Notes: generated by a model from the letters alone, not told the origin. A stretch of DNA of 64,000 nucleotides from Aquabacter sediminis (GCF_028863665.1 NZ_JARBFX010000004.1:434001-498000); one strand, 5' to 3'. Counted from the first letter of the stretch, positions 54,091 to 62,433 are shown. Numbers and translations: made by a program.

Positions 54091-54374
54091 GAGACGTGCT
54101 CTCCCCATGTCGAGCCTGTTCCCCAGTCCTATTTCCCGGGCCTGTTGCCCAGTCCTTTTGCTACGCTGCCCGAGCGGGCTGCCGCTGCGCGTCGCGTCCG
54201 CCTGAGCAGGACCGGCCAGACGCTAAGACGCAGGGCTCCGGGGCCGCGTGCTATCGCAGGGTAGGATAAAACAATTATCGCACAATAGGAGATTTTTTAA
54301 TTTTTCTGGCACATCCCCGGGATGGGACGGGACGGAGACCGGGTGCGCGGCTCGCGCGGTCTTAGAGGCAATCT

Positions 54375-55196
54375 TCAGTCTGCGGTCGAGCCGTCCTCCA
54401 CTGGCAGGGTGCGGATCTTGCGCGGGCGGGCGGCCCTCTGGGGTGGTCCCACGCTGGCTTGGCCGGCGATGGCGCCGGTGATGCGCGCGGCCAATTGCTT
54501 GATCTCGCTCACCAGTGCGTCCGTGTGGGCCGCATGGAACCGCGCCAAGGGGAGCGCGAACACCACGCTGCCCAGGATGCGCCGCTCCGCATCGAAGACC
54601 GGCGCGCCGATGCCCACCAGATTGGGAATCACCTCGCCCTGTGTGATGCAATAGCCGTCGCGCCGCAGCCGGGACATGTTGGCGCGAAACTGCTCCCAAT
54701 TCTCGCCGAGCCCCGCCTCGCGCACCTGGTCCCCGTGCCAGAGCATGATGTTGCGCAATTGGTAGGGGGTCAGGTGCGCCAGGATGGTCTTGGCCATGGC
54801 GCCGCGGAACATGGGCATGGGCCGCCCCCGCTCGTAATGTTCCGGCACGGACCGCTCGGGCCACACGATGTCGGCGCACATGACCTTGTCGCCATAATAG
54901 CTGCACAGCATCACATTGATGCCGAGGCGCGCGCTGACATCCCGCATGGGGCCGCCGGCACCGGTCAGGAGCGGGTCGGCCCGGCGGACCAGGCGGTCCA
55001 TCTCAATGATGCGCGGCCCCAGAACGTAGCTTCCGCCGGTGGTGGGCGCCAGGAGGCCAGCGTCGCACAGCGACTGGATATAGCGATACGCAGTGGCACG
55101 GGAAGCGCCGGTCGCCTGCACGTCCTCAAGCTGGATGTTCATCCGCTCTTCGCCGAAAAGGTCCAGGACCTTCAGCATCTTGTCGAGACTGCTCAT
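54375..55196 (-). CDS. IclR-family transcriptional regulator
   Basis: A regulator of 273 residues. The N-terminal winged helix is visible (LKVLDLFGEERMNIQLEDVQ, GASRATAYRYIQSLCDAGLL, SYVLGPRIIEMDRL), and the C-terminal effector-binding domain contains DVSARLGINVMLCSYYGDKVMC and NLVGIGAPVFD. The ATG at 55196 has GAGGAA eight bases upstream. Both a short inverted repeat and a longer one lie between it and the divergent binding-protein gene, so it probably controls that gene. The tail (about residues 245-273) is Arg/Pro-rich and unlike the family core. Confidence 0.92.
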   Translation of the reverse strand: MSSLDKMLKVLDLFGEERMNIQLEDVQATGASRATAYRYIQSLCDAGLLAPTTGGSYVLGPRIIEMDRLVRRADPLLTGAGGPMRDVSARLGINVMLCSYYGDKVMCADIVWPERSVPEHYERGRPMPMFRGAMAKTILAHLTPYQLRNIMLWHGDQVREAGLGENWEQFRANMSRLRRDGYCITQGEVIPNLVGIGAPVFDAERRILGSVVFALPLARFHAAHTDALVSEIKQLAARITGAIAGQASVGPPQRAARPRKIRTLPVEDGSTAD

Positions 55197-55273
55197 GGCA
55201 CCGTTCCTCGGCTGGCGGGGCCGGCGCGCGCGGGACGCACCCTGTCGCTGCATTATAGCCGACCCGCCGCAAA

Positions 55274-55430
55274 TTGAAATTTGCGAGAAGTTTCAAATCT
55301 CCGCCCCATGCATCGTTCGGGGGCAGAAAAGCGCACTTCTGCGATCCTGAGAAAGGGCGTTTCGGACACAAAAATCACGGGATGAGGGTTCATGCAGGAG
55401 ATTGACAATAATCTCGTAAATTGAGATTTT
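55274..55430. promoter_or_regulatory. Divergent IclR / binding-protein control region with two inverted repeats and a promoter
   Basis: TTGAAA-11 nt-TTTCAA lies at 55274-55296. TTGACA, a perfect -35, lies at 55402-55407, with a weak GATTTT -10 after 17 bases (55425-55430). AATCTC-7 nt-GAGATT (55410-55428) overlaps the spacer and -10 region. This is a good place for an IclR operator. The plus-strand leader would be about 90 bases. Confidence 0.5.
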
Positions 55431-55524
55431 TCATTATTCGCTTGAAAATGAGCGAAACGGCCCGCGCAGACGGGCGAGCATGGTGCGCCCTCAGGCGAAC
55501 CATGGTTGGGGGAGGAGACAAGAG

Positions 55525-56754
55525 ATGAAGCGCGTGTCGGCTCGCACATGGATATCCATGGCGGTGGGAAGCCTTTCGCTTGTGGCGGCGTCCACGGCCC
55601 AGGCGCAGTTCACGGACGGCGTCTTGCGCATCGGCGTCCTCAACGACCAGTCCGGCATCTATGCGGACATGGCGGGGCCCGGCTCGGTGGTGGCGGCCAA
55701 GATGGCGGTGGAGGAGTTCGGCGGCAAGATCGGCAACACGCCCATCGAGGTGATCGTCGGCGACCACCAGAACAAGCCGGACGTGGGGCTCAACATCGCC
55801 AGGAAATGGCTGGACGTGGACGGCGTGGACATGATCGCCGACATCCCCAATTCCTCCATTTCGCTCGCCATCGTCCAACTGGTGAAGGACAAGAACAAGG
55901 TGGCCGTCATCGCCACCTCCAACAGCAATCGCCTGACGGGGGATTCCTGCACCCCCAACCATGTGCACTGGACGTTGGACAATTATGCGCTGGCCAAGAG
56001 CACGGCCACCGAGGTGCTCAAATCCGGCGGCAAGAGCTGGTATTTCGTGACCGTAGACTATGCCTTCGGCCATGACATGGAGCGCGAGGCGGGGCAGATC
56101 GTGAAGGCCGCCGGCGGCAAGGTGGTGGGCTCCGTCCGCCATCCGCTCAGCACGTCCGACCTGTCCTCCTTTCTGCTCCAGGCGCAGGGCTCCGGCGCAC
56201 AGGTGATCGGCTTTGCCAATTCCGGCAGCGATTTTACCAATTCCATGAAGCAGGCGGCCGAGTTCGGCATCACCAAGGGCAACCAGAAGCTCGCGGCCTT
56301 GGCGGTCTATCTCACCGACATCAAGTCTCTGGGTCTCACCAGCGGGCAGGGGCTCTATCTCAGCGAGCCCTTCTACTGGGACCTCAACGATCAGACCCGC
56401 GCCTTCGCCAAGAAATTCGCTGAGCGCCATGGTGGCGCCATGCCCACCTCCTTCCAGGCGGGCGTCTATTCGGGCGTGCTGCATTATCTGAAAGCGGTGG
56501 CCGCCCTGAACAGCGATACGGACGGCCGCGCCATCGTCGCCAAGATGAAGGAGCTGCCCACCGACGACCCCGCCTTCGGCAAGGGCTCCGTGCGCATCGA
56601 CGGCCGCAAGCTTCACCCCATGTATCTGTTCAAGGTGAAGACGCCTGCGGAATCCCAGGGGCCGTGGGACCTCTACGCCAAGATTGGCGAGACCCCCGCA
56701 GACCAGGCCTTCAAGCCGCTCGATCCGGCCTGCGCCCTCGTCAAGCCGAACTGA
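55525..56754 (+). CDS. ABC transporter substrate-binding protein (Peripla_BP_6 type), orphan
   Basis: A periplasmic binding protein of 409 residues. The signal peptide runs to QA (ISMAVGSLSLVAASTAQA, cleavage before QFTDG near residue 28). The mature start LRIGVLNDQSGIYADMAGPGS and the later DVGLNIARKWLDVDGVDMI and FVTVDYAFGHDMEREAGQ are typical of the Liv/urea/aromatic-acid receptor group. Two Cys (GDSCTPNH and LDPACALV) may pair. The ATG at 55525 has a GGGGGAGGAG ribosome site. No permease or ATPase gene is nearby, so the importer partners are elsewhere, or the protein serves as a sensor. It is divergent from the IclR gene. Confidence 0.92.
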   Translation: MKRVSARTWISMAVGSLSLVAASTAQAQFTDGVLRIGVLNDQSGIYADMAGPGSVVAAKMAVEEFGGKIGNTPIEVIVGDHQNKPDVGLNIARKWLDVDGVDMIADIPNSSISLAIVQLVKDKNKVAVIATSNSNRLTGDSCTPNHVHWTLDNYALAKSTATEVLKSGGKSWYFVTVDYAFGHDMEREAGQIVKAAGGKVVGSVRHPLSTSDLSSFLLQAQGSGAQVIGFANSGSDFTNSMKQAAEFGITKGNQKLAALAVYLTDIKSLGLTSGQGLYLSEPFYWDLNDQTRAFAKKFAERHGGAMPTSFQAGVYSGVLHYLKAVAALNSDTDGRAIVAKMKELPTDDPAFGKGSVRIDGRKLHPMYLFKVKTPAESQGPWDLYAKIGETPADQAFKPLDPACALVKPN

Positions 56755-56784
56755 CCTCGGGTTCCTGTCATCCCAACACAGGCA

Positions 56785-56810
56785 CGGCCGGGGATAGCGG
56801 GCCCCGGCCG
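56785..56810 (+). terminator. Hairpin between binding-protein and cupin genes
   Basis: CGGCCGGGG (56785-56793) and CCCCGGCCG (56802-56810) form a perfect 9-bp stem with an 8-nt loop, 30 bases after the binding-protein stop codon. There is no T-run, so it may reduce rather than stop read-through to the cupin gene, or stabilise the upstream message. Confidence 0.5.
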
Positions 56811-56854
56811 AAGCGCCTGCACATCCCGATCCCGCACCCCATCAGGAGCAGATC

Positions 56855-57256
56855 ATGGTTGCCATCACCCCCGGCCTTGCCGGCGAGGACAAGCTCGCCC
56901 CGACGGATTCCCGCTACGTGGATGTCGCACGCCTGCCGTGGAAGCCCACGCCCACCAAGGGCATCGACATGAAGATCCTGCTCATCGACGAGGAGACCGG
57001 CCTGATGACCGCCCTCTTCCGCTGGGAGCCGGGCACCGTGCTGCCGCGCCACGAGCATGTGGAAATCGAGCAGACCTATGTGCTGGAAGGCAGCATCGTG
57101 GATGGCGAGGGCGAGGCGCTGGCCGGCAATTATGTCTGGCGTCCCGCGGGCAACCAGCACGTGGCCCGCTCGCCCAACGGCGCCCTCGTCCTGTCCATGT
57201 TCCTGCGGCCCAACAAGTTCCTGGATGGCGATCTCGCCGGGCAGGAATTGAAATAG
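56855..57256 (+). CDS. Cupin-domain protein (ChrR-like)
   Basis: A cytoplasmic cupin of 133 residues. The metal-binding cupin motif 1 is GTVLPRHEHVEIEQTYVLEG (about residues 60-79, with the expected His 66, His 68 and Glu 72), and motif 2 is GNYVWRPAGNQHV (about 91-103, His 102). ChrR-like cupins in catabolic operons are often dioxygenases or acetylacetone-cleaving enzymes, but no substrate can be claimed. The ATG at 56855 has AGGAGC seven bases upstream. It follows the binding-protein gene by 100 bases and precedes the NIPSNAP gene by 60 bases. Confidence 0.9.
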   Translation: MVAITPGLAGEDKLAPTDSRYVDVARLPWKPTPTKGIDMKILLIDEETGLMTALFRWEPGTVLPRHEHVEIEQTYVLEGSIVDGEGEALAGNYVWRPAGNQHVARSPNGALVLSMFLRPNKFLDGDLAGQELK

Positions 57257-57316
57257 GCGGCGATGGCCGCGACGCCGGCATCACGGCGTCGCGCGCGCAG
57301 GAAAAGGAGACAGGGC

Positions 57317-57652
57317 ATGATTGTGGAAGAGCGCATGTATGTGCTGCACACCCATGCGGTGCTGGCGGACTATATGCGGATCTACACCGCGCAGGGGCTG
57401 CCGCTGCAGAAGGAGATCCTGGGCGGCTTCATGGGTTACTTCACAACGGAATTCGGAACGCAGAACCAGCTTGTCCATTTCTGGGCCTATGAAAACCTGG
57501 AGGAGCGCCGCATCCGCCGCGAGAAGCTGGCCCGGCAGCCGGGCTGGCAGGCTTGCCTGGCCCAGATCCGTCCGATGATCATGACCATGGAGAACCGCAT
57601 CCTCCTGCCCACCGCCTTCTCGCCCTGGCCGGCAGCGCCGAAAGCGGACTGA
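57317..57652 (+). CDS. NIPSNAP-family protein
   Basis: A 111-residue ferredoxin-like alpha/beta barrel protein of the NIPSNAP family. It opens MIVEERMYVLHTHAVLADYM and continues with a GGFMGYFTTEFGTQNQLVHFWAYENLEERRIRREKL segment (quoted parts: GYFTTEFGTQNQLVHFW, ENLEERRIRREKL), both typical. Members lie in many bacterial catabolic operons with unknown enzymatic role. The ATG at 57317 has AAGGAGA upstream. It is probably transcribed with the cupin and binding-protein genes. Confidence 0.9.
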   Translation: MIVEERMYVLHTHAVLADYMRIYTAQGLPLQKEILGGFMGYFTTEFGTQNQLVHFWAYENLEERRIRREKLARQPGWQACLAQIRPMIMTMENRILLPTAFSPWPAAPKAD

Positions 57653-57865
57653 CCGGCACCTCGGTTGGGGAGGGCGCCGGCCGTTCAGCCACGATGCGAG
57701 GCACCAGGGTGAGGGTTTGGGGGTGACTGTTCAAACCATGTGAAGGTGGAGCATACGTCGGTATGGGCTTGGGAAAATGACCGTATAAAACCTCTGAACC
57801 TCCATAGAATACTCCGATGATATGGCAGATGGCACAGTACATCCATCGACAACGGAGTGTTCGAT

Positions 57866-58153
57866 ATGACCATCAAGACGCTGACCATCGCCACCGGCAT
57901 CGCCCTCACCCTCGTTGCTTCCGGCAGTGCCGCTTTCGCCGACCCCTATATCGGTGTCGAGAACAAGGCCCAGTACGCCGTTTCCGCCCAGGAGACGCTC
58001 TTCCCCACGTCCGGTGCTGCTGCCATGCGCGAGCAGGCGGAACTGAAGCGGCCGAGCGCCTTCAACACCCCCGGCCCGTATTATGTGAACGAGGCCCCGT
58101 TCCAGTCCAACGACCCCCATTCCGGCCCGGCGCACGACGCCGACCAGGACTGA
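57866..58153 (+). CDS. Small secreted protein of unknown function
   Basis: A protein of 95 residues with a clear signal peptide MTIKTLTIATGIALTLVASGSAAFA, cleaved before DPYIGVENK, giving a mature polypeptide of about 70 residues with no recognised domain. It is rich in polar and Pro residues (FNTPGPYYVNEAPFQSNDP) and ends in DADQD. The ATG at 57866 is used because GGAG lies eight bases upstream; an in-frame GTG at 57857 is less likely. Upstream there is a CATAC-4 nt-GTATG inverted repeat (57752-57765). A strong terminator follows. Confidence 0.85.
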   Translation: MTIKTLTIATGIALTLVASGSAAFADPYIGVENKAQYAVSAQETLFPTSGAAAMREQAELKRPSAFNTPGPYYVNEAPFQSNDPHSGPAHDADQD

Positions 58154-58230
58154 GCGGACGCCTGGAGCGCGACGGGGGCGCCGTGTCTCCCCCTTGGCGT
58201 CCCCTTGGTTCCCCTCACCCCGCCAACAAA

Positions 58231-58258
58231 CCTCGCCGATCACTCGGCGGGGTTTTTT
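58231..58258 (+). terminator. Rho-independent terminator after the small secreted protein gene
   Basis: CCTCGCCGA (58231-58239) pairs with TCGGCGGGG (58244-58252) through a 4-nt loop, with one G-T pair, and a run of six T follows (58253-58258). This is a textbook intrinsic terminator. Confidence 0.92.
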
Positions 58259-58393
58259 GTTGCGCCAGCGGACTTCGCGCGCCGTGGGGGGGCGGGTCAG
58301 CGGCCTTGAGCACCCCACGCGGGCACGTCCGTCAGGCCCCGTCCCGCCTTTGGCGAGGCGCTCGGCGGCGGATTTGGTCCGATGGCGGGGGAC

Positions 58394-58424
58394 AAAAAAA
58401 ACCCGCCGACGGGCAGTCGGCGGG
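58394..58424 (-). terminator. Rho-independent terminator of dps
   Basis: On the minus strand CCCGCCGA-7 nt-TCGGCGGG (58424-58402) is followed by eight T (58401-58394), directly after the dps stop. It is a strong intrinsic terminator. Confidence 0.93.
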
Positions 58425-58447
58425 CGAGGCGGGAGGAAGGGGAGATG

Positions 58448-58963
58448 TCAGCGGGTGCGGGTCGCCTCAAAGAGGAACCAGGTGCGGCGCTCGGCCTCGT
58501 CGATCCAATTCTCGATCAGGCTGGCGGTCGCCACGTCATGGTATTCGTCGCACACCGCATGGACTTCGCGCAGCGCGGCGACGATGGCCTTGTTGTCTTC
58601 GCAAAGCTCGGAGAGCATGTCCTGCGCGTCCACATAGTCGGCGTCATTGTCGGCGATCCGCTGCAGGCGGGCGATATGGCCGATGGAGCGCAGCGTGGTG
58701 CCGCCGATCTTGCGGGCGCGCTCTGCGATGTCGTCGGTGGTGGCGAAGATCTGCTCGCCCTGTTCATCCAGCAGAAGATGGTAGTCCCGGAAGTGGGGAC
58801 CGCTCATGTGCCAGTGAAAATTCTTCGTCTTCAGGTAAAGCGCAAACATGTCCGCCAGCAGCAGCGTGAGGGCGGGGGCGAGGTCGCGGGTGGCGTTGGT
58901 TCCAAGGTCCGTCGGGGTGGCGAGCGGAGCCTTCTGGCGGTCCTTGACGGCAGGATTTGTCAT
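58448..58963 (-). CDS. dps: DNA protection during starvation protein (Dps ferritin-like)
   Basis: A 171-residue ferritin-like protein that forms a dodecamer, binds DNA and oxidises iron using hydrogen peroxide. The ferroxidase pattern is NFHWHMSGPHFRDYHLLLDEQGEQIF (about residues 48-73, read in blocks NFHWHMSGPHF and LLLDEQGEQIF): His 50, His 62, Asp 66, Glu 70. The rest is a helical bundle ending RRTWFLFEATRTR. The ATG at 58963 is preferred over an upstream in-frame ATG. The region upstream carries an element shared with the response regulator gene (see 59079), and the dps gene ends in a strong terminator. Confidence 0.96.
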   Translation of the reverse strand: MTNPAVKDRQKAPLATPTDLGTNATRDLAPALTLLLADMFALYLKTKNFHWHMSGPHFRDYHLLLDEQGEQIFATTDDIAERARKIGGTTLRSIGHIARLQRIADNDADYVDAQDMLSELCEDNKAIVAALREVHAVCDEYHDVATASLIENWIDEAERRTWFLFEATRTR

Positions 58964-59078
58964 GATCGTCGGTCCTGGTTCGGTGAATTTCTGCCGGCCG
59001 GAGTGGCATCGCACACCTGCGGGGCAAGCACCGTCACCTTAGGCTTGTGAGCGCGGGCCAAGAATTGCGCGATCGTTT

Positions 59079-59099
59079 TCTGAAACTATACGATCGTTT
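59079..59099 (-). promoter_or_regulatory. Element shared by the dps and response regulator upstream regions
   Basis: On the minus strand the dps upstream region has AAACGATCGTATAGTTTCAG (plus-strand TCTGAAACTATAC at 59079-59091, then CGATCGTTT). The same strand before the response regulator gene has GTATAGTT-CAGA at 59773-59762 with AAAC four bases before. Both sit upstream of minus-strand genes. CGATCGTTT also occurs at 59069 and 59091, 22 bases apart. It may be a promoter or a regulator site. Confidence 0.55.
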
Positions 59100-59299
59100 A
59101 TCAGCCGCTCGGCGCGGGGAGGCACGCCCCTGTGCAGCAGGCGAGCCGGCGCGCATCAGGGCGAGGGGCGCCTTGCCGGACGCAAAGTGCCATTGAGGGA
59201 TGGGGACGGGCCGGCACGGAGCAATGGCGGGCCGGGACCCTGCGGCCCATGGCGGGCTGCGACCAGTGCGCCGCTCAAAGCCGGCGCAAGCGCGCTCGA

Positions 59300-59689
59300 T
59301 CAGGGGCGGGACTGGCCGGTGGCGCGCAAGGCTTCGTCGATGCACTGGATCATGGCGTCGCCCTCGAAGGGCTTGGCCAGGAAGCCGACCGCGCCGGCCG
59401 CACGGACCTGGTTGCGGATCCGCTCCTCGGGGAACGCCGTGATGAAGATGAGCGGCAAGCAATCGCCCTCGGTGCGAAGGCGCGCCTGGAGGTCGACGCC
59501 GCTCATGCCGGGCATCTGCACATCGGTGATGACGCACGCCGTGCTGTGCCGCTCCGGAGACCTCAGGAAGGCTTCGGCGGACGCGAAGACGCTGGCACCC
59601 AGGCCAAGGGAGCGCACAAGGCTCTCGGTGGCGAGGCGAACGGATTCGTCATCGTCGATGATCGTGATCATCGGAACATGGGACACGTG
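59300..59689 (-). CDS. Single-domain response regulator (FixJ-type receiver)
   Basis: A 129-residue receiver protein without an output domain. Start: a GTG at 59689 is chosen because GAGGTG lies eight bases upstream; this gives MSHVPMITIIDDDESVR, a common FixJ-type start. The acidic pocket is D11-D13, the phospho-acceptor Asp is 55 (TDVQMPGMSG), the conserved Thr is in FITAF and the Lys is in FLAKPF (about 105). It lies about 100 bases downstream of the FixJ-like gene on the same strand and may be a phosphate sink or partner for the histidine kinase at 60436. Confidence 0.9.
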   Translation of the reverse strand, partial: HVSHVPMITIIDDDESVRLATESLVRSLGLGASVFASAEAFLRSPERHSTACVITDVQMPGMSGVDLQARLRTEGDCLPLIFITAFPEERIRNQVRAAGAVGFLAKPFEGDAMIQCIDEALRATGQSRP

Positions 59690-59761
59690 CAACACACCTC
59701 TATGGTCGTGCGGCGCTACGGGAGCACCGCCATAAGCCTACTATAGGCCCCCACGCCCCTC

Positions 59762-59773
59762 TTCTGAACTATA
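59762..59773 (-). promoter_or_regulatory. Second copy of the shared upstream element, before the single-domain response regulator
   Basis: TCTGAACTATAC (plus strand) lies 73-84 bases upstream of the response regulator start. On the minus strand it reads GTATAGTTCAGA, one base shorter than the dps copy (GTATAGTTTCAGA at 59091-59079), and has AAAC in the same position upstream (AAACACGT against AAACGATC). Confidence 0.5.
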
Positions 59774-59788
59774 CACGTGTTTGCTGCC

Positions 59789-60439
59789 TCATCCTTTCGC
59801 AACGCGAACGCCGAGGGCCTCGGCCATGCGCACGAGATCGGCAAGCGAATGGGCCTCCATTTTCCGCATCACGTTGCCACGATGAATTTTCACGGTGATT
59901 TCGCTCAGGCCCACTTCGCCGGCCACCTGCTTGTTCATGAGGCCGGACGTCACCAGCGCCATGATCTGCTTCTCGCGCTCGGTCAGGCTGGCATAGAGCG
60001 TGCGCAGGCGGGAGGCGGCTTCCCGCTCGGCGCGGCGCACCCGATCGATCTCGATGGCCGCTGCGACCGCATCCAGCATGTCCTGGTCGCGGAACGGCTT
60101 GGTGAGGAAGTCCACCGCGCCGGCCTTCATGGCCCGCACCGTCATGGGAATATCCCCATGGCCAGTCATGAAGATGACCGGCAGGTCCATCTCGGACTTG
60201 GTCAATTGGTTCTGGAAGTCCAGCCCGCTGACGCCCGGCAGGCGGATGTCCAGGACCAGGCAGCGGGGCGTGTCGGGCAGCTTGGCGGAGAGGAATTCTG
60301 CCGCCGACGCGTACAGTGCCACGTCGAGGCCGATCGACCGGAACAGGCTGGAGAGGGCCTCGCGCAGGTCCGCGTCGTCGTCCACGACGATCACCACGGG
60401 GCTGGCGGGGGCGGTTCGGCTTTGCGGGCGGCTGGTCAC
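59789..60439 (-). CDS. FixJ-family response regulator (receiver plus LuxR HTH)
   Basis: A 216-residue DNA-binding regulator. The receiver domain shows D20-D22, phospho-acceptor Asp 64 (LDIRLPGVSG), MTGHGD and Lys 114 (FLTKPF), and the C-terminal LuxR HTH covers about residues 150-205 (LTEREKQIMALVTSGLMNKQVAGEVGLSEITVKIHRGNVMRKM in blocks). The GTG start at 60439 overlaps the histidine kinase stop by 4 bases, so the pair is co-translated. FixJ-like regulators activate genes in response to redox or nutrient signals; the target here is unknown but may include dps or the single-domain regulator. Confidence 0.93.
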   Translation of the reverse strand: MTSRPQSRTAPASPVVIVVDDDADLREALSSLFRSIGLDVALYASAAEFLSAKLPDTPRCLVLDIRLPGVSGLDFQNQLTKSEMDLPVIFMTGHGDIPMTVRAMKAGAVDFLTKPFRDQDMLDAVAAAIEIDRVRRAEREAASRLRTLYASLTEREKQIMALVTSGLMNKQVAGEVGLSEITVKIHRGNVMRKMEAHSLADLVRMAEALGVRVAKG

Positions 60440-61977
60440 GACAGGGTGTCCTCAGGGCGCGGCGCGGAATGTTCGCCGGCCGCAGGCAAGGTGAAGGTGA
60501 AGCGCAGCCCGCCTTCGCACGCGGGGGCCGCCGTGATCCGGCCGCCATGGGCCTCGACAATGGAGCGGGAGATGGACAGGCCGATGCCGATGCCATCCTT
60601 CTTGGTGGAAATGAAGGGCGTGAACAGGGAGGGCAGCGACTGCACGGGCGCGCCGGGCCCGGTATCCTCCACCGTCAGGGCAATGGCGGCAACCGGTTCC
60701 GCCGGTCCGGCCTGATCCTGGCTGGGTTCGCCGGGACCGCCGAGCATGTCCAGGCCGGCTTTCGCCGGGGCGCTGCGGATGGTCAGCGTCCGCGCCTGCT
60801 CGGGCACGGCATCCATGGCCTGGATGGCGTTCAGTCCGAGATTGATGAGCACCTGCTGCAATTGAATCCGGTCGCCCTTGATGGGCGGCAGATCCGGGTC
60901 CAGCTCCAGCACCAGTCGCACGTGGTGGTTGGCAATCTCCCGCTCCAGCAGCAGGACGCTTTCCTCCACCAGCTCGGCGACGGGCAGGGGCAGGTGTTCC
61001 GGCTCGCCGCGCCGCACCAGGCTGCGCAGGCGGGTGATCACCTCGCTGGCGCGCCGCGCATTGGCGATCATGCGCGTGACCGTGCTCTCGGCCTCGCTGA
61101 GGTTGGGCTCCGGCCGGCGCAACCAGCGCAAGCAGGCTTCCCCATTGGTGATGACCGCCGCCAGCGGCTGGCTCACCTCATGGGCGATGGAGGCGGTGAG
61201 TTCCCCCATGGTGCTGACCCGCGTCACATGCGCCAGGTCCGCCTGGGCCTGGTGGAGATCGTTCTCGGCCTTCTTGCGCTCCGTGATGTCGTGATTGGTC
61301 TCCAGGATGCCGAGGCTGCGCCCGCGCGCGTCGCGTTGCAGGGACCAGCGGCTGAGGCAGGTCACCTTCCGGCCGTCGCGGGTGGTCTGGACCACTTCCC
61401 CTTCCCAGTGGCCGCTGGCCTCCAGGGCGTCCATGATCTCGGAACGGGACGCCGGCAGAACGGTGCGCAGCAGCCCGGCGGCTGCATAGCCGACCGCCTC
61501 GTCCCGCGGCCAGCCATAGAGGTGCTCGGCGCCCGCGTTCCAATAGATGATGGCGTCCGAGGGGTCGCGCACAAAGATCGCGTCGTGGGAGAGGTCCAGC
61601 AAGGCCGCCTGCGCCCGCAGCGAGGCGGTGGCCTCCTCGTTGCGCAGGCAGAGCAGGGTGGTCACCGAGATGGCGGCGATGCTCACCAGGCAGCGCATGA
61701 CCGAGGCAAGATTGTAGTCGTGCGCATGCATGACCAGGAAGCTGATCACCGCCAGCCCCACGCAGCCGGCGCCGATGACGATCAAGCCGGTGCTGCGGAA
61801 CCAGCTTGAGGCGAGCAGCACCACCACCACGTAGAGCACCGCAATGGCCATATCCAGCGGCGACAGGGTATCGATGATGAAGATCGCCAGGCACAGGACG
61901 GCCACCAGCAGATGGCCCAGCCAGCCGGTTTCAGCCGGTTCCGGCTTCGGCAACAGGGCGCTACGCGTGCCGGGCAT
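60436..61977 (-). CDS. PAS-domain sensor histidine kinase with N-terminal membrane region
   Basis: A 513-residue inner-membrane sensor kinase. It has about four hydrophobic segments (between residues 20 and 112), then a PAS domain (about 122-235; LLDLSHDAIFVRDPSDAIIYWN), HisKA with phosphorylated His 266 (SIAHEVSQPLAA) and a HATPase domain (N-box INLGLNAIQAM, DTGPGAP, GIGIGLSISRSIVEAHGG). The PAS lacks an obvious haem-ligating FixL signature. It overlaps the FixJ-like regulator gene by 4 bases, forming a two-gene TCS unit. The sensed signal is unknown. Confidence 0.93.
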   Translation of the reverse strand: MPGTRSALLPKPEPAETGWLGHLLVAVLCLAIFIIDTLSPLDMAIAVLYVVVVLLASSWFRSTGLIVIGAGCVGLAVISFLVMHAHDYNLASVMRCLVSIAAISVTTLLCLRNEEATASLRAQAALLDLSHDAIFVRDPSDAIIYWNAGAEHLYGWPRDEAVGYAAAGLLRTVLPASRSEIMDALEASGHWEGEVVQTTRDGRKVTCLSRWSLQRDARGRSLGILETNHDITERKKAENDLHQAQADLAHVTRVSTMGELTASIAHEVSQPLAAVITNGEACLRWLRRPEPNLSEAESTVTRMIANARRASEVITRLRSLVRRGEPEHLPLPVAELVEESVLLLEREIANHHVRLVLELDPDLPPIKGDRIQLQQVLINLGLNAIQAMDAVPEQARTLTIRSAPAKAGLDMLGGPGEPSQDQAGPAEPVAAIALTVEDTGPGAPVQSLPSLFTPFISTKKDGIGIGLSISRSIVEAHGGRITAAPACEGGLRFTFTLPAAGEHSAPRPEDTLS

Positions 61978-62433
61978 GGTGTCCTCGATGGGTGGGCAAA
62001 CCGAAGTCGGGCGAGAGGGGGAGGGGCTGGATCAGAAGGCCAGCATGCGAGAAGGGCGGCCGGCCCGTGGGAAGGTGGCTTGCGTTATACACTTCATCCC
62101 CCCTCATGCGTCCCGGGCCCGAGCAACGCTCTCCCTTCCGGCAGCTGCGTGATTGTCGGCGTTCCACCGCGTCACGGGGCGCGGCCTGGCCGAAAACCTG
62201 GGCCCACTATGCCAGCCATTCCCTAGCGTTGCTCCCATACCAAGGTATGCGCGCCTCGTCCCAGAATATGAACGGGCGGAGCCTCGGAATGTCCGCGCGC
62301 GAAGGGTGGGGCGGCACCGGCATCCCCTGCCCATAAACCAAGGTTCACCCCCCTCTTATTCCACGTATAATTTCGCCGATGCACCGCCCGCCTATGCTCT
62401 GGCTCTCCCCCTTTGAGACCATGTGGCAGGCCC
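61978..62433. promoter_or_regulatory. Divergent histidine kinase / FUSC control region
   Basis: A TATAAT -10 (62366-62371) with TTCACC (62344-62349) 16 bases upstream is a credible promoter for the plus-strand gene. The -35 is overlapped by AACCAAGGTT (62336-62345), and a second ACCAAGGT core sits in an inverted repeat CATACC-AA-GGTATG (62236-62249), 98 bases upstream. The two copies could be binding sites for a regulator. No gene seen in this stretch. Confidence 0.6.
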
